From: Diogma glabrata
Taxonomy: Eukaryota; Arthropoda; Insecta; Diptera; Cylindrotomidae
Assembly: GCA_963693315.1 (NCBI GenBank)
Contig: CAVNZG010001039.1
Location: forward strand, 26,173-90,172
Reading direction: 5' to 3'
Length of the DNA stretch: 64,000 nucleotides
Below are positions 25,546-37,084 of this stretch, one piece after another. Each line of letters opens with the position of its first letter. The stretch's first letter is position 1. The position numbers were made by a program, and so were the translations under genes. The notes below the pieces were generated by a model. It was not told where the DNA came from. It worked only from the letters and a program-made list of their open reading frames with translations, and ran no database searches.

Positions 25546-26930
25546 AACTAACCGAAGTGACAAACCGCAAGTTAGGATGCAGAACTGTTGTGAACCGTAC
25601 TAAATGTTTATGTACCAAGATTCATCCAATTCGATTATCAGGTACAGATGTCATTGAGCTTCCATAATAACAGGTGTTCGGAGGACCCCTACCATTTTGT
25701 TTACTATCGCTCAAAAAACTAATCAGTTCCTTGCCATACATATTTGCATCTTTTTGCGACGTTTCATCAAAACTACTTAACTAACGAATTTTGTATGCTT
25801 CCAACAAACATTGAAACAATAAACAGGTGTATGGGAGGACCCCCACTACTTATCCCAATATTGTCCTTTGTTATTTAAGTCTCCATCTGTTTTCAAAGTG
25901 TCATTAAAATAAATTAATGAATGAAGTCTGTATGCTCCCAACAAACATTAAAAACAAAGTGTGAAAAGTCAGCATTTGTATGGTAGACCCCCCCGCCACT
26001 TTGATCAATGTGTCTCAAAAGATACTAACTATCTTATCACACTAATTGAAACCTTTGTCATAAGTTTCACCATAATCACTTCATTATTGTAGGCTGTAAT
26101 GTGCATAAAGACACTGAAAAAACTTCAAAAAAGTACAAAAAATAAAATTTTACCGGAAGTGAAAAACCGGAAGTTGGGATGCAAAACTATTGTAAACCGT
26201 ACTAAATACTCATGTACCAAGTTTCATTCAATTCAATAGATGTTATAGAGCTTTAAAAACAACAGGGACCCCACACCAAAATGTTCACTATCGCTTAAAA
26301 ACTGATCAGTTCCTTGTCATTCATGTTTGCATTTTTTTCCAAAATTTTATTCACGAACGAATGTTTTATGCTCCTAACAAACATAAAAACATTGTGGAAA
26401 AAACCACCTGTTGTATGGTGGACCTCCAAACCCTTTATCCAATGTACTCCAAAAGCTGATAAAATCTTTCTCATGTTACTTGAAAGCTTTTATCAACGTT
26501 TCATGAAAATCGATCGGTAATTGTAGGCTACAGTAGGGATAAACACCAAGAAAAAAAAACTTTTTAACCGGAAGTGACAAACCAGAAGTTGGTATGCAGA
26601 AATATTGGAAACTACTAAAATCTTATACACTGAGTTTCAGTAAGATCATAGTCCGGGATTAGAAGTTATTCAAGATTTAAGCTTAGAGGTGTTCGGGAGA
26701 CCCCCCCGCCATTTTGTCTAAATTTGAAATGAGTCCAGATCTTCCATTTTCAAGTGAAGTTGTATCATTTGTCAAAGTTTCATCAAGATCCTATGCAGAA
26801 AGCCCACCCATCCACCCACCCACCCACACACAGACGTACACCAAAATTTTTATTGGCTATTTAGATAGAGGATGGTCCAAAACAAAAGAAAAAACAAAAT
26901 TTGGGGTATGTAAGTTTTTCTTTTCACGAC
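25546..26930. repeat. Repeat array with CCGGAAGT(G)ACAAACCGGAAGTTGG landmark
   Basis: Three related blocks start near 25549, 26151 and 26566, each with ACCGGAAGTGA, AAACC and GAAGTTGG(G)ATGCA words followed by similar text (ACTAAAT, TGTACCAAG, TTCATTCAATTC). Within blocks, GGGAGGACCCCC-type and GGTAGACCCCCCCGCCA words recur with CATTTTGT or CACTTTGA after them. It ends with a CCCA/CACA simple repeat at 26803-26833. No coding frame of significance. Confidence 0.6.
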
Positions 26931-26989
26931 AGATTGCATTACTTCACACAATTTAAAATTGTGGTAAAGTAAAAATGAAAAATGTAAAG

Positions 26990-27620
26990 ATTGAATTAAA
27001 ACTATAGCGTTCGGCTCATCATCTAAAATGTGGAGGGGGTTGCGAAAGTAAACATTTTGAAAAAAAATTATTTTTGTCCTTGACGAGTGTCATATAAAAG
27101 ATGAATTTATTTCTAGTCTAAAACAATTTTTGTTGTAATTTTCGAAAGCACAGTTTCGATTTATTTTCAAAAATGCGAAATTTTTTTCATGCCCCCCTCC
27201 CCTTGACTTCGAATATTACAAAAGAAAAAATTGAAAATATTCATGGTTATGGATGAAAAGCACAATTTTCTACTTATTTTCAAAAATGTGAAAAATTTTT
27301 CCTATTCCTTCGAACTTCGAACATTATAAAAATATTTTTTTTTTAAATTCACGGGTATAGGAAATGTTGAAAACTATAGCGGTCAGCTCATCATTTAAAA
27401 TGTTATGTTATAATAAATTATTTTTGTCCTTGACGCATGGAGTGTCATATGAAAAGTGAATTTTCTACTCCAAAACAATTTTATTTGTAATTTTCGAAGA
27501 CAAAGATTTTGATTAATTTCTAAAATTGTATATCTGAGAAGAGCTATTCTCGTAGAATATTAGATGCATGGACCCCTTGGCGAGCGAGTTATATTCGCAC
27601 TAGTCGAACTTCTTTATTCC
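26990..27620 (+). repeat. Diverged copy of the ~280-bp family found in the 37-43 kb duplication
   Basis: Contains TTTTGAAAAAAAATTATTTTTG, GTGTCATAT, TTGTAATTTTCGAAAGCAC and GATTTATTTTCAAAAATG in the order of the internal repeats at 38.36-39.27 kb, about two units, and ends with a GCGAGTTATATTCGCACT word like that at 39305. Confidence 0.6.
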
Positions 27621-30600
27621 AATCTCAATATGTATTTTATTCGAACTACAAGCAGAGTAAGATTCATACAGACAGGTTTAAAATAGAAAACCGCGTGTTG
27701 TGGTTTTATAGAAAGCAAAAGTTTTATAGAAGCAATGTTGTCTATCACGACTCATATTTGCTCCATTTGCTCACGAAATCTAGAACAATGATGATTATCT
27801 CAAACCACTTACTTCAAACAATTAAACCTTAACATTTGCTCTTCCTAAACATAAACAAATATTATTTGTACTTGTTCAACAGTTAAAATTGAAAGTGAAA
27901 TGTATAACGGTAAGGAATGTGAAAATAATTACATATTTTGTATTGCGTCTTGTTCTGTAGTATTTCAAATGTCAATTCACGATAATTCGATTTGGGATGA
28001 TTTTATTTATTTTTGTTTTTTGATGCAATTCCATGAATCAGAACAAGGCAGATCAAGATATTTATTTCAATGAGGAAATCATAGTTTAAATTACTTAACC
28101 AAACTATTTCATGTAGTTATTTTTATATTGTAGATTGAAAGGGAATAAATAGTATGTATTGTTAATAATAAACTCGATTAAAATCCATTCTTAAATTTAG
28201 AATCGATAAAAATATGTTGAAAATTTTTCTGATCATGATCTTTCACCGTACATCAATCGATATAACCGTTTTTAAACAAATAATTCTAAACCAATTGCAT
28301 AACCTTTTAAACTTGGAGGATTGAAGGTTGGCTTCGTATGATTTCAAATCTCATCTTTCTAAATTTTAATGTAACATATTTATTTGGTGAACAATAAGAA
28401 ATGATTTCAGTTTTTTTTATTTTGTAATTTCCATAAAAGAGCACAACAAGCAAGGAATTTCCTAAATATAATTCATAATTAACTGTATAATAATTGTAAC
28501 TGATCTGCTGTTCTTTTTAAATATTATACTTGAACTATATATTATTTTTGATTTAGTTAAGTTTTTGATTGATTTTTCACATGATTTTTGTTTATGAATA
28601 TATTAATTTCGAGCTTGATGGATATAATGTGAAATACTTTTTAATTTTATTCTATTCGAACAATTGAAATGCTGATTAACTTAATTAAATTGTAAATTTA
28701 TTAAAATTAGTTTGATATTTAATTTTTTTTGTATATAATAATTTTTTGTGTAAATATAGCAAATACAAGAAATGTGTCATCATAATTGGTTGATGAGGTG
28801 TACCCGTAGAAGTTCCTTGAATATATAACAAACCAATCAAATTTTGATTAATCTAAATTTTAAGCAATATAACTTGTATAATATAATTAATTCCACTTAC
28901 CTACTATTTCGCATAACCTCCATAAATTAAAACCAAATAAACTAAATCTACCTGTTGCATTGCATAAAAGATTATAACAGAAGTAAAGTCAAAATAAAGT
29001 AAACAAATTTATCTATTTTTACAAAATTATAAATTTAACATTAATATTTATGGAGGACATTTTTTCGCTTTAAGATTTTACTTTAAGAAGTTCGTTTTTT
29101 TAGAAAAATAGAATGATATTTTTTTTGTTTTCGTTAATCAGTTTTTTGCTATTTTAAACGAAATTAATACTAATTATTAAAAAATAAAGATAAATATAAA
29201 ATTGCAAATATGTATCTAACACACAGCAGTAACAAACAAAACTTGTTTGAAATTTCTAGGATTTAAAAAATCTTGAAGTTTTTTGTTAATTATTATTTAT
29301 TTTGAAAAATGGATAAAAAATAATTAATTTTGATAAAAAGAAATATTGGTTCAATTTTTTTTGGGTTATCAAAATAGTATTTTTTTGTTGCATCTACGTG
29401 TGATTAATTTTACTCTCAGGATTATAATTTAATTGAGTGAGGTTGAAATTTTATATAAAATTCATATACTAATTCTGCCTATTTCGATGTACGTCATCCC
29501 GGAATTTCTCAAAAACTGTGTATGGTATAATAAACTTTATTTATATGATAAAAGGATATGTACTCAACGTCATTGCACATCTTATATGTAGGTCCGATTG
29601 AAAATTTGGTTGTAAAATCTGCATTTCTAATATTGTTGTGGTTATTATGTCAAGCTTATAGTTGAAACAAAATCAATGTTGTGCAAATCCATTACAAAAA
29701 GTTAATTGCGTATAATTCTTTTCAATTATTCAATGAACTACAAAAACGGGTGCTATCAAATATTTACCTATAGCAAAACTGGTTTTATTTCTACCCTTCG
29801 GACTACATAACACCTAATTCTGTTTGCGTCACACAGAAAGCTCTATCGTAAACGGATGAATTTCAGATTTTGACTTGTCTTAAGTTTGTAACGGAAAAAA
29901 AAAAAGAACAAAACTTCTTCATAACACTTATTCGATTATAAATGATTTCTTCAGTAAATGTTGACGAGTAGGCTACGTAGTAAACATCGTAAACCCTAGT
30001 AACGGTTATTCTTTCAAATAAGTCGGCCCGACGGGAATTAATTGCAAAATATGAGCAAAAGATTATCTAGAAGCTCTTAAGTAATCAAATATTCTCCCAC
30101 TGAAAAAAACTTAGGGTACCATTAATTAAAATCATAGTTGTCAGTACTAAAGTTTAAGTAACGAGAACCTTATGTTATCATAAAAGAATAACTTTAGTTA
30201 ATCAACAAAATTTAATAATATGAAAAATTTTGTCTCTATACACAGTTGAAAAAGTAACTGCAATTTTGAATGCAAGCTTTGCTTTATGAGTTATGTTAAG
30301 CAAGTTATTATTGAATTGCAAACCCTTGAATTCCCTAAAATAATTAAATGGTCATTAAATTTCTATTAAACAAGAATGCCGGTGGTTTTATTTAAATAGA
30401 TGATTCACTGCATTGTTAGAAAAAAAAAAATTTAAAAAACAAACGGAAATTAAAATTTTGTAAGAATTTTTTTTTCAAAACCATAAATTATGCCATTGGG
30501 AAACTTTTGTTTTAGATTAAAAATTTATTGAACCTTTATTTTTACTAAAAAAGGTAAAAGTGGAGGTACCTTTAACAGCGCCATCTTTGAAAATATTATT

Positions 30601-31020
30601 TGAGTTTAACATAGTATTAAAAAATTACTACAAAATTTTAAATAATTTTTTATAAGTTTTATCAATTACCTTTCCAATTCGAGCTATAAATGACTATAAA
30701 TAAGTTTAGTCAATCGTTAGCCAAAGATACTAATGTTTCGTCAACACGTAAAACTTTACCGCCACCCTGTGTCATCCCCAGAGCGAAATTTCATTTTTCG
30801 AAAGAAATAGTTTTTTTATTTTGTCATTGGTTATCTGTGTATGAAATTTTATCGAAATAAGAGGGGATCGTTCCGGATGCTAGAACAAATACTGTTGCTT
30901 TGACGTGGAATTGCTCCTTATACATTCGGTAATTTTATTCTTTTCTTTTTACTAAAAATAAAAATATAAAACAGAACATTAACATATGGTTTATTACTAA
31001 TATAAATATAATAAATTCTT
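27621..31020. other. Unassigned AT-rich DNA, no gene seen
   Basis: No frame over about 60 codons and no recognisable motif. Near 30570-30600 the word CAGCGCCATCTTTGAAAAT matches a word common to several repeats in the window. Confidence 0.5.
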
Positions 31021-31027
31021 ACCACTA

Positions 31028-31151
31028 ATGTCAAAAATTTATAGCATCGATATTGTTGAGTTTCATTGTAATTTGTAGTTTAAAAGTTGAAAGTTTTAAA
31101 CTACAAATTACAATGAAACTCAGCAATATCGATGCTATAAATTTTTGACAT
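31028..31151. repeat. Near-perfect hairpin, 58-bp arms with 8-nt loop
   Basis: Arm 31028-31085 and arm 31094-31151 are reverse complements with a single mismatch (T/C at the TTG(T/C)TGAG position). The loop is GTTGAAAG. A transcript would fold into one long stem. No coding content. Confidence 0.95.
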
Positions 31152-31221
31152 TCGATACAAAAAACAAAAACATTACAAAAGAATACTAACATTTTGATAA
31201 AATATTATAAATACAGTACAT

Positions 31222-31333
31222 TATGATGCTAGGACGTATAGCTAAAGATTTTGGACGTATGTGGAGTTTGTTTTGTATTTGCAGTATTTGCACCTACTCT
31301 AAGTCCAAAATAGCTTACGTCCGTGCATCATAT
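31222..31333. repeat. Small inverted repeat, GGACGTA-containing arms
   Basis: ATGATGCTAGGACGTATAGCT...TTTTGGAC on the left is answered by TATGATGCACGGACGTAAGCT...TTTTGGAC on the other strand from 31333, with about 45 bp between. Probably a tiny foldback MITE. Confidence 0.55.
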
Positions 31334-31377
31334 ACTATTTTTTATTCGCCGCAAGCAAAATACTAAAAAAAAATTGT

Positions 31378-31950
31378 TAATTCTAAATTAAAATTATAAA
31401 TTTGCATAAATTTTGAAATAAAAATATGTGGAACAAGTTACCTTTGACAAAATATTTGTTATTTTCTCCAAATTATTGTATAACTATGAAAACAAATGAT
31501 AACAACTATTTTAATTGGATGATGAAATTTTGAATTGCTTTGATAAAAATTTCAATTTTTTATAGAATTTAAACAAATACAAATGTTTTTTACTTTTTTG
31601 GACGTAGCTATGGCAACAAAATATATGGTTAAAAAGTGACACGTTAAGGCGCGCTATACACCTGAGCTAAACTATGCGAAATATGCGAACTATGTTTTTA
31701 AAAAATAATGTATATAACGTAATTATAGAAAAAAACATTACGGAAACAAAACATTTAAAAAGAAAAGAAAAACGGAAAAATTACATTTTTTAAAAAGCTT
31801 TATTCGCATTAAAACATTACTTTTTTAAAAACATAGTTCGCATATTTCGCATAGTTTAGCTCAGGGGTATAGCACGCCTAAGGCCGCAAATCACAGTTAT
31901 AAAGTAACACTTTATTATATAGGCGAATAAAAAATATATTTTTCTCTAAC
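31378..31950. repeat. Left arm of a large inverted repeat (partner 36410-36735)
   Basis: Reads AAATTTGCATAAATTTTGAAATA, TTGACAAAATATTTGTTA, GTATAACTATGA, TTGGATGATGAAATTTTG and GGACGTAGCTATG in the same order as the complement of 36735-36410. It is interrupted by a MITE at 31648-31878. The arms enclose the second Penelope-like element and the Tc1 element, so the inserts probably landed inside a foldback-type element. Confidence 0.65.
31648..31878. mobile_element. PIF/Harbinger-like MITE, TAA target duplication
   Basis: 231 bp with about 55-bp terminal inverted repeats: left GGCGCGCTATACACCTGAGC, right (reversed) GGCGTGCTATACCCCTGAGC, then both continue TAAACTATGCGAAATATGCG. TAA flanks both ends (31645-31647 and 31879-31881). 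The uninterrupted counterpart exists in the inverted arm near 36465, which confirms the insertion boundaries. Ends starting GG(C/G) and a TWA duplication fit PIF/Harbinger. Confidence 0.8.
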
Positions 31951-32539
31951 CGGTCTAAAAATTGCACTTTTTGTTTGCATATATTTTACAAAAAATATGT
32001 CTTTGTGTAGTGTATCTAGTTGTCATGGTAGCAGTCCCAAAAACTATCATATTTTGTCCTAGGAAAAAATATAAACATATCTATAGTTCTAGGCAAAACA
32101 AAAATCAAAGTTTGAATAGGAAATTTATTATTATTGAAAAAAATTGAAATGATTGTTTGGATTTAGTTTGAGATGTAAATTAAATATAATTTAAATGTTG
32201 AATATGTAAAATTTTATTAAATTATAGATTAAATAACGGCTGGCGAAAAAATTTAATTATTTTTTATTTGTATATCCTCAATTAAACCCGTTTTTTGAAT
32301 TAATATAAATAATTGTTAAAACATATATATATTTCCGGCTAGTCTTAAAGAAATTGCTTCTAAACGATTACTGGATTATTATTCTACACATTCCTATAAT
32401 ATGAAGATTGAAGATCGTTTATTTGCAAAATATTTCGACATAGCCATTAAAGTTTTTAGAATGATAATTTAAAAAGAATATTTAACATACTTCGTATTAA
32501 TAATTTTCCAGTTAAACTTATTGATAAAATAAAGTAAGT

Positions 32540-33000
32540 CAGGTTCGCAATACTAATTCCAAACAATTAGCTAATAGTTATACTTATTTGTCACTTGATG
32601 AAACTGATAATAATGATATTACACCACCTAAAGTACAAAAAAATCAATAGACATCTTTAACTTATGTTCCTGGTTTAAGTGAATCACTTTCTCGTTCTTG
32701 CTCACATTATGGACCTAATATAAAAATGGCTATGAGGCCTCAAAATAGAAACAGTTTTAAATTTACTAATTCAAAATCCAAAATTCCTAAGGGACAACAA
32801 AATGTTGTTGTTTATAAAGTTAATTGTGATAACTGTGATAGATACACCATATATTGGAGAAACAATACAAAAACTGGATATTCGTATGGGCCAACATACA
32901 TATGATTCTAACAAAACAATTTATAACAACAATGTTTCTGCTGTAGCAAGACATTCGATAGACAAGAAACATATTGTTACGAGTACAGAAAAATCTAAAC
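32540..33000 (+). pseudogene. Penelope-like GIY-YIG region, frameshifted
   Basis: Readable in pieces: TYVPGLSESLSRSC, then NIKMAMRPQNRNSFK, the segment that precedes GIY-YIG in Penelope-like proteins; QNVVVYKVNCDNCD; and after a frame change near 32845 YIGETIQKLDIRMGQH and AVARHSIDKKH. An in-frame TAG lies near 32648. It is clearly different in sequence from the copies at 21-23 kb, so a separate family. Confidence 0.65.
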
Positions 33001-33009
33001 GATTACAGA

Positions 33010-33520
33010 AAGATCTAGACGATTACGGTCACTTCCAGGAAAATAAAATCAACAAAACACAACAGAAAGTGGATGAAATGAATAGTGTTGTTGTTGTACA
33101 TGTTCTTAGAATTAAGGTCTACACAAAACAAATGATTTTATGAATCAAATCAACGTAACGTAAAATAATCGAATATTCTAATATTTTCTCAAGGTTTCTA
33201 AAAAGTGACCGCGAAATTTCTAGAGATTAAGCAGAATGTATATAAGGAAATTACCTTTTGTAGTTTTTAATTAGTTTTATTTTAAACCTGCGATACTGAA
33301 GTTAAAATTATAAAAGTGATCTTTAAATTAGTTTTTGTGTAAAGTTATAAGTGTAATAAAGTTATAAGTGTTATTGAGTAGAAATATTTTGTGTATTATT
33401 TTGAACGTGGTGTACTGGAAATTTCTACAAAAAGCCGTTGGAGTTTCTGAAGCTGTTGAAAGAATATTCTAGTTAGGAATATTGTTTGCTGTAGTATTTT
33501 CCTATTGTTGTGGAACAATT
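33010..33520 (+). other. Possible LTR-like fragment inserted in the Penelope element
   Basis: Between the two Penelope pieces and left of the Tc1 element is sequence with a TATATAAGG box near 33240, AATAAAG near 33356 and a repeated AAGTTATAAGTGT word. This composition is like a retroviral-type LTR, but I find no second copy, primer site or target duplication in the window, so the call is weak. Confidence 0.25.
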
Positions 33521-33521
33521 A

Positions 33522-35166
33522 CAGTACCTGATCAATGAATTGTACTCACTCAAATTTTTAACAATATTATATAAAAAACAAAGATTTTAGTTTTTATAGA
33601 ACCATAAAATGGTATAATTCAATTTATTAATTATTAGAACATCCACTTACATAAAAACAAATCAAGAATAATTACTGTTGGTTAAAAAAATTAATATTTT
33701 GTCCACTTGCCCTTATTTTTTAACAATTGCTTTATTCTTTTTGGCATACTTTTAATGCCATTGATTGCTGTTTTCTTAATGTCACCGTCATTTTTCCAAA
33801 TATATTTTATTTTTTCAATTAAATCAGACTTATTCGTCAATTGTTCTTCACTCAATTTTTTTTTAGAACTGCCCAGACATTTTCAATAGGGTTCATGTCG
33901 GGAGAGTTGCCTGGCCACTCGAGAACCTTGATTTTTTCTGATTTTAAATAATCAGAGATTGTTTTTGAGCGATGACAGGGTGCTCCATCTTGCATAAACT
34001 CAAAATGCTCCGTTCGACGAAACCAAGATCGAAGCTGGGGTCGTAAACTTGTTTGCATTACAGTTAGATACTGTTGAGTATTCATACTACCATCAACAAA
34101 ATGAATTTCTCCAACCCCTTTGGCAGAAATCATACTCCAAATCATGACTTGTGTTGGATGTTTAACAGTTTGAGTAACACACTGGGGCAAAAACTTTTCA
34201 TTTGGACGGCGACGTACAAAAATATTTCGCTCATCTGTGATCTGTATCACAGATTCATCAGAGAAGCAAACCAATGGATATTAAATATATTAAAAGAACT
34301 TAAAATTTATCAACTTACAACTGCAGTTTAATATCTTTTTGAACTTACTTTCATCCAAGCTGACTCAGTATAATGTCTATATCTCTTTGCCCACATCAGA
34401 CGCTTTTTAATCATACTCGGAGTCAGTTTTTGTTTTTTTGCTGGACGACGACCTATAAGGTTTGCTTCTTTCAACCGTCTTCTGACAGTCATTTCTGAAA
34501 CCTGAACTCCGGCAGCTAAAATATTTTGATGGATTACTTGAAAGGTAAAGAAAGATTTTCAGCACAGTGTACTATTTTTCTATCCTCCCTGGAGGTGGTT
34601 TTCCTTTGTGATCCCTTATACTGTGGCTCCAAACTTTCGCCGTTTTTTACGTTTTTACTAATATTTTTTACTAATGATTGGGAGTCATTGAATTTTTTTG
34701 CAATTTCGCGTTGGCTCATATTAGTTTCTTCTAGTAACACTTTAATTTGCAGTTTGACTGCCACGGAAATTGTTTTTCCGGTACCCATAACGGCGTTTAA
34801 ATTTTCCGCTAATTGCATGAAATTGGCGCCCTAATTAATTCTTATTATTTGTCATATGTATTGTAAAAGATTATAGACTTACCAACAAATTATAAAACTT
34901 AAATATATGTCAGTATTTTCACTAATTTATAGACAAAATTGCATAAAATATTAAAATCATTCACTCCGTATTTTTCAATCTTTTTTAATTTACCTTTTTA
35001 CTATCATCTGAACTGCATAAGTTTTGACAGCTAACAAGGGGATTCACACATATCATAATCAATTTTAGGATAAACCAACATTTGGTATCAAAATTGTTTA
35101 TACGGGTATGTAATTTACATTTGTTTAAAAATTTTATCGTGAGTACAATTCAATGATCATGTACTG
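33522..35166 (-). mobile_element. Tc1-like transposon, full length, TA target duplication
   Basis: 1645 bp with terminal repeats CAGTACCTGATCAATGAATT (left) and CAGTACATGATCATTGAATT (right, reversed), both continuing GTACTCAC, and TA on each side (33520-33521, 35167-35168). One transposase gene lies inside on the minus strand. It sits in the interrupted second Penelope-like element. Confidence 0.92.
33687..34818 (-). pseudogene. Tc1-family transposase (DD34E) with frameshifts and a broken intron
   Basis: Cuts and joins the element ends. N-terminal helix-turn-helix part: EETNMSQREIAKKFNDS; second DNA-binding part after a 1-base frame change near 34535: VRRRLKEANLIGRRPAKK. Catalytic motifs: FSDES (first Asp), MQDGAPCHRS (second Asp) and NSPDMNPIENVW (Glu), with 34 residues between second Asp and Glu. 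Between SAWMK and VCFSDES about 77 bp beginning GTAAGT (34351 downward) interrupts the frame and contains stops; it looks like an intron whose acceptor now reads TTG instead of TAG. A change in an A-run near 33858-33866 shifts the last 55 codons, which end SMPKRIKQLLKNKGKWTKY. Not functional as it stands. Confidence 0.85.
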
Positions 35167-35283
35167 TAAGTTGTTGAATACTTAATAAAACCTGGTGTGT
35201 TTGCTAACTAATCAGTGATCGAACTTGGAAGAGATTGGGAATTGCGTTTATCGAATTGTGAGTAAGACTAATTCGAAGGAAGT

Positions 35284-35469
35284 TTGGAAAAACGTAACAA
35301 TATGTTTAAATTTGATGAAGTTGAAATTTTAATTAAGGAAAAAAATAAAAATAAATTACAAATTCATGAGATGTGCCAAATGATTAGAAGTGAAGAATCA
35401 ATATGTAAATTTAAAAATGACAAAAAATACTTTTCTAATGATTATTATAATTTGATCAAAATGTTTTAA
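35284..35469 (+). pseudogene. Penelope-like C-terminal tail
   Basis: The 61-codon frame reads FKFDEVEILIKEKN, KNKLQIHEMCQMI and ends NDYYNLIKMF, which resembles the post-GIY-YIG tail (F..V.IL..E.N...R...E...I). It continues logically from the His of SIDKKH at about 32985, so the insertions at 33.0-35.28 kb split one gene. Confidence 0.5.
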
Positions 35470-35949
35470 AACTTTTATATTAACAATGGGCTCTAGTACT
35501 AAATTTTACAATTTTTTTTATTTTAACGTATTTAACGTATGTTAAAATTATATTTTACTTTTTGTTTTTATAATAATGTCAGATGCTTTTTTATTTTTTC
35601 ATATTATTGTTGTATTATATAATCCTGAAGATGGGCCTATATTTTTTTAACAATAAAATATTTATATTAATTCAAAAAACGGGTTTAGCTGAGGATATAC
35701 AAATAAAAATATAATTAAAAGAAATCCCGGAAATGCAACTTTATAATATGAACAAATTTAATTTTTTACTTGGACTAAAATGGATTTTGGAACTCGTAAA
35801 ATTGAGGTACTTCCCTATCGCTTCAAACCGCAACATTTTTAGTTTGAGTTAGTTAAAGTCTTACTTTTTTGACTGCGGCTGCAAAAGTAGCGCCATTTTT
35901 ATTTTATACTACGGCGGCTGTAAAGTAGCATTTCTTATTTGTTATTTTG

Positions 35950-36175
35950 TTATTTTTTCAAACAAATTGTATAATTATGACAACAAAAAATAAGTTGATT
36001 CTCATTGGATTATAATATTTTGAATTATTGTATGTTACTATGACAACAAGACATAACAAACAGTTTCATTGGATAATGAAATTTTGAATCATTGTATATC
36101 TATGACAACAAAATAACAGCTACATATTTCAATTGGATTATGAAATTTTGAAAAGGCTGCTTTGTTAAAAAAATT
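35950..36175 (+). repeat. Three tandem units of ~65 bp
   Basis: The phrase TATGACAACAA...ATTGGAT(T/A)ATGAAATTTTGAA recurs near 35976, 36037 and 36100 with 60-66 bp spacing; a related single unit is in the inverted arm at 31486. Confidence 0.6.
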
Positions 36176-36259
36176 TATTCATACAAATTTAAATGTTTTT
36201 TTCTCTTTTTCTTATATGACGATAAAAATTCATATTTATAAAAATTTTGATATATTTAT

Positions 36260-36880
36260 TTCATACTTATAAAAAATTTAAACGTTTGCCGAAAAAGTAG
36301 TGTATTTAAATCGGAACTAAAGTGACTTTTTGTGTAATGTCTATAATTGTCAAACTATAGACTCAACACAAAAAGTATCGCTATAGCTCCTAATTAAATA
36401 ATGTACTATTTTATTCGCCTACATATTAAAGTGTTACTGTATTACTGTAATTTGCGGTTGTAAAGTGTCACTTTTTAACCCTGTACTGTCATAGTTACGT
36501 CCATAATAGTAAAAAACATTTAAATTTGTTAAAATATATGAAATATAAAATTTTTTATCAAAGCAAGCTTTCAATTCAAAATTTCATAACCCAATCAAAA
36601 GTTTGTTATTATTCTTTATCATAGTTATACAGTAATTTGGAAAATTAACAAATATTTTGTCAAAAGTTGCTTGTTCAACATATTTTTATTTCAAAATTTA
36701 TGCAAATTTATTATTTTGATTTAGAATAATAGTATATTATTTAATTAGGAGCTAAAGTGCTACTTTTTATATTGAGTCTATAGTTTGACAACTATAGACG
36801 ATACATAAAAAGTCACTTTAGCTCCGAATTAAATACACTATTTTTTCGGCAAACGTTTAAATTTTTTATAAATATGAAAT
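36260..36880. repeat. Inverted pair of hairpin units flanking the right arm
   Basis: 36285-36405 and 36740-36870 are inverted copies. Each is itself a stem: AAAGTGACTTTTTGTGT...CTATAATTGTCAAACTATAG...ACACAAAAAGTATCGCT. Between them is the partner (36410-36735) of the inverted arm at 31378. Confidence 0.65.
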
Positions 36881-37084
36881 TAATAAATTAATTTTCACTT
36901 AAATTATATCTACTATCGTAACTTTAAATTGAATTTCACTTTACTGTCGCAGGTCTAAAATAAAACTATTTTTATTTTGCTAGAGATAACTCCTTATATA
37001 CGATTCTACATAATTCGCATATTCAATGTCACTATTAAGAAACCTTGATTAAGAGACCTTGATTTATTTTTGAAATATTGTATA

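Larger units (their letters stand above)
32265..35730 (+). mobile_element. Second Penelope-like element, decayed and interrupted
   Basis: GIY-YIG coding remnants at 32540-33000 and a matching C-terminal tail at 35284-35469 belong together but are separated by 2.3 kb of insertions. Flanks carry an inverted repeat: TTTGTATATCCTC..AAACCCGTTTTTTGAATT at 32270-32315 and its complement at 35670-35715. Just before the right flank, CCTGAAGATGGG (35624-35635) has an intact hammerhead first box (CUGAAGA) but no GAAAC partner. Confidence 0.65.

Noticed and set aside
33010..33520. A complete LTR retrotransposon beside the Tc1 element
   Set aside because: TATA- and AATAAA-like words are present but no second LTR, primer site or pol sequence was found, so only a weak note was kept.
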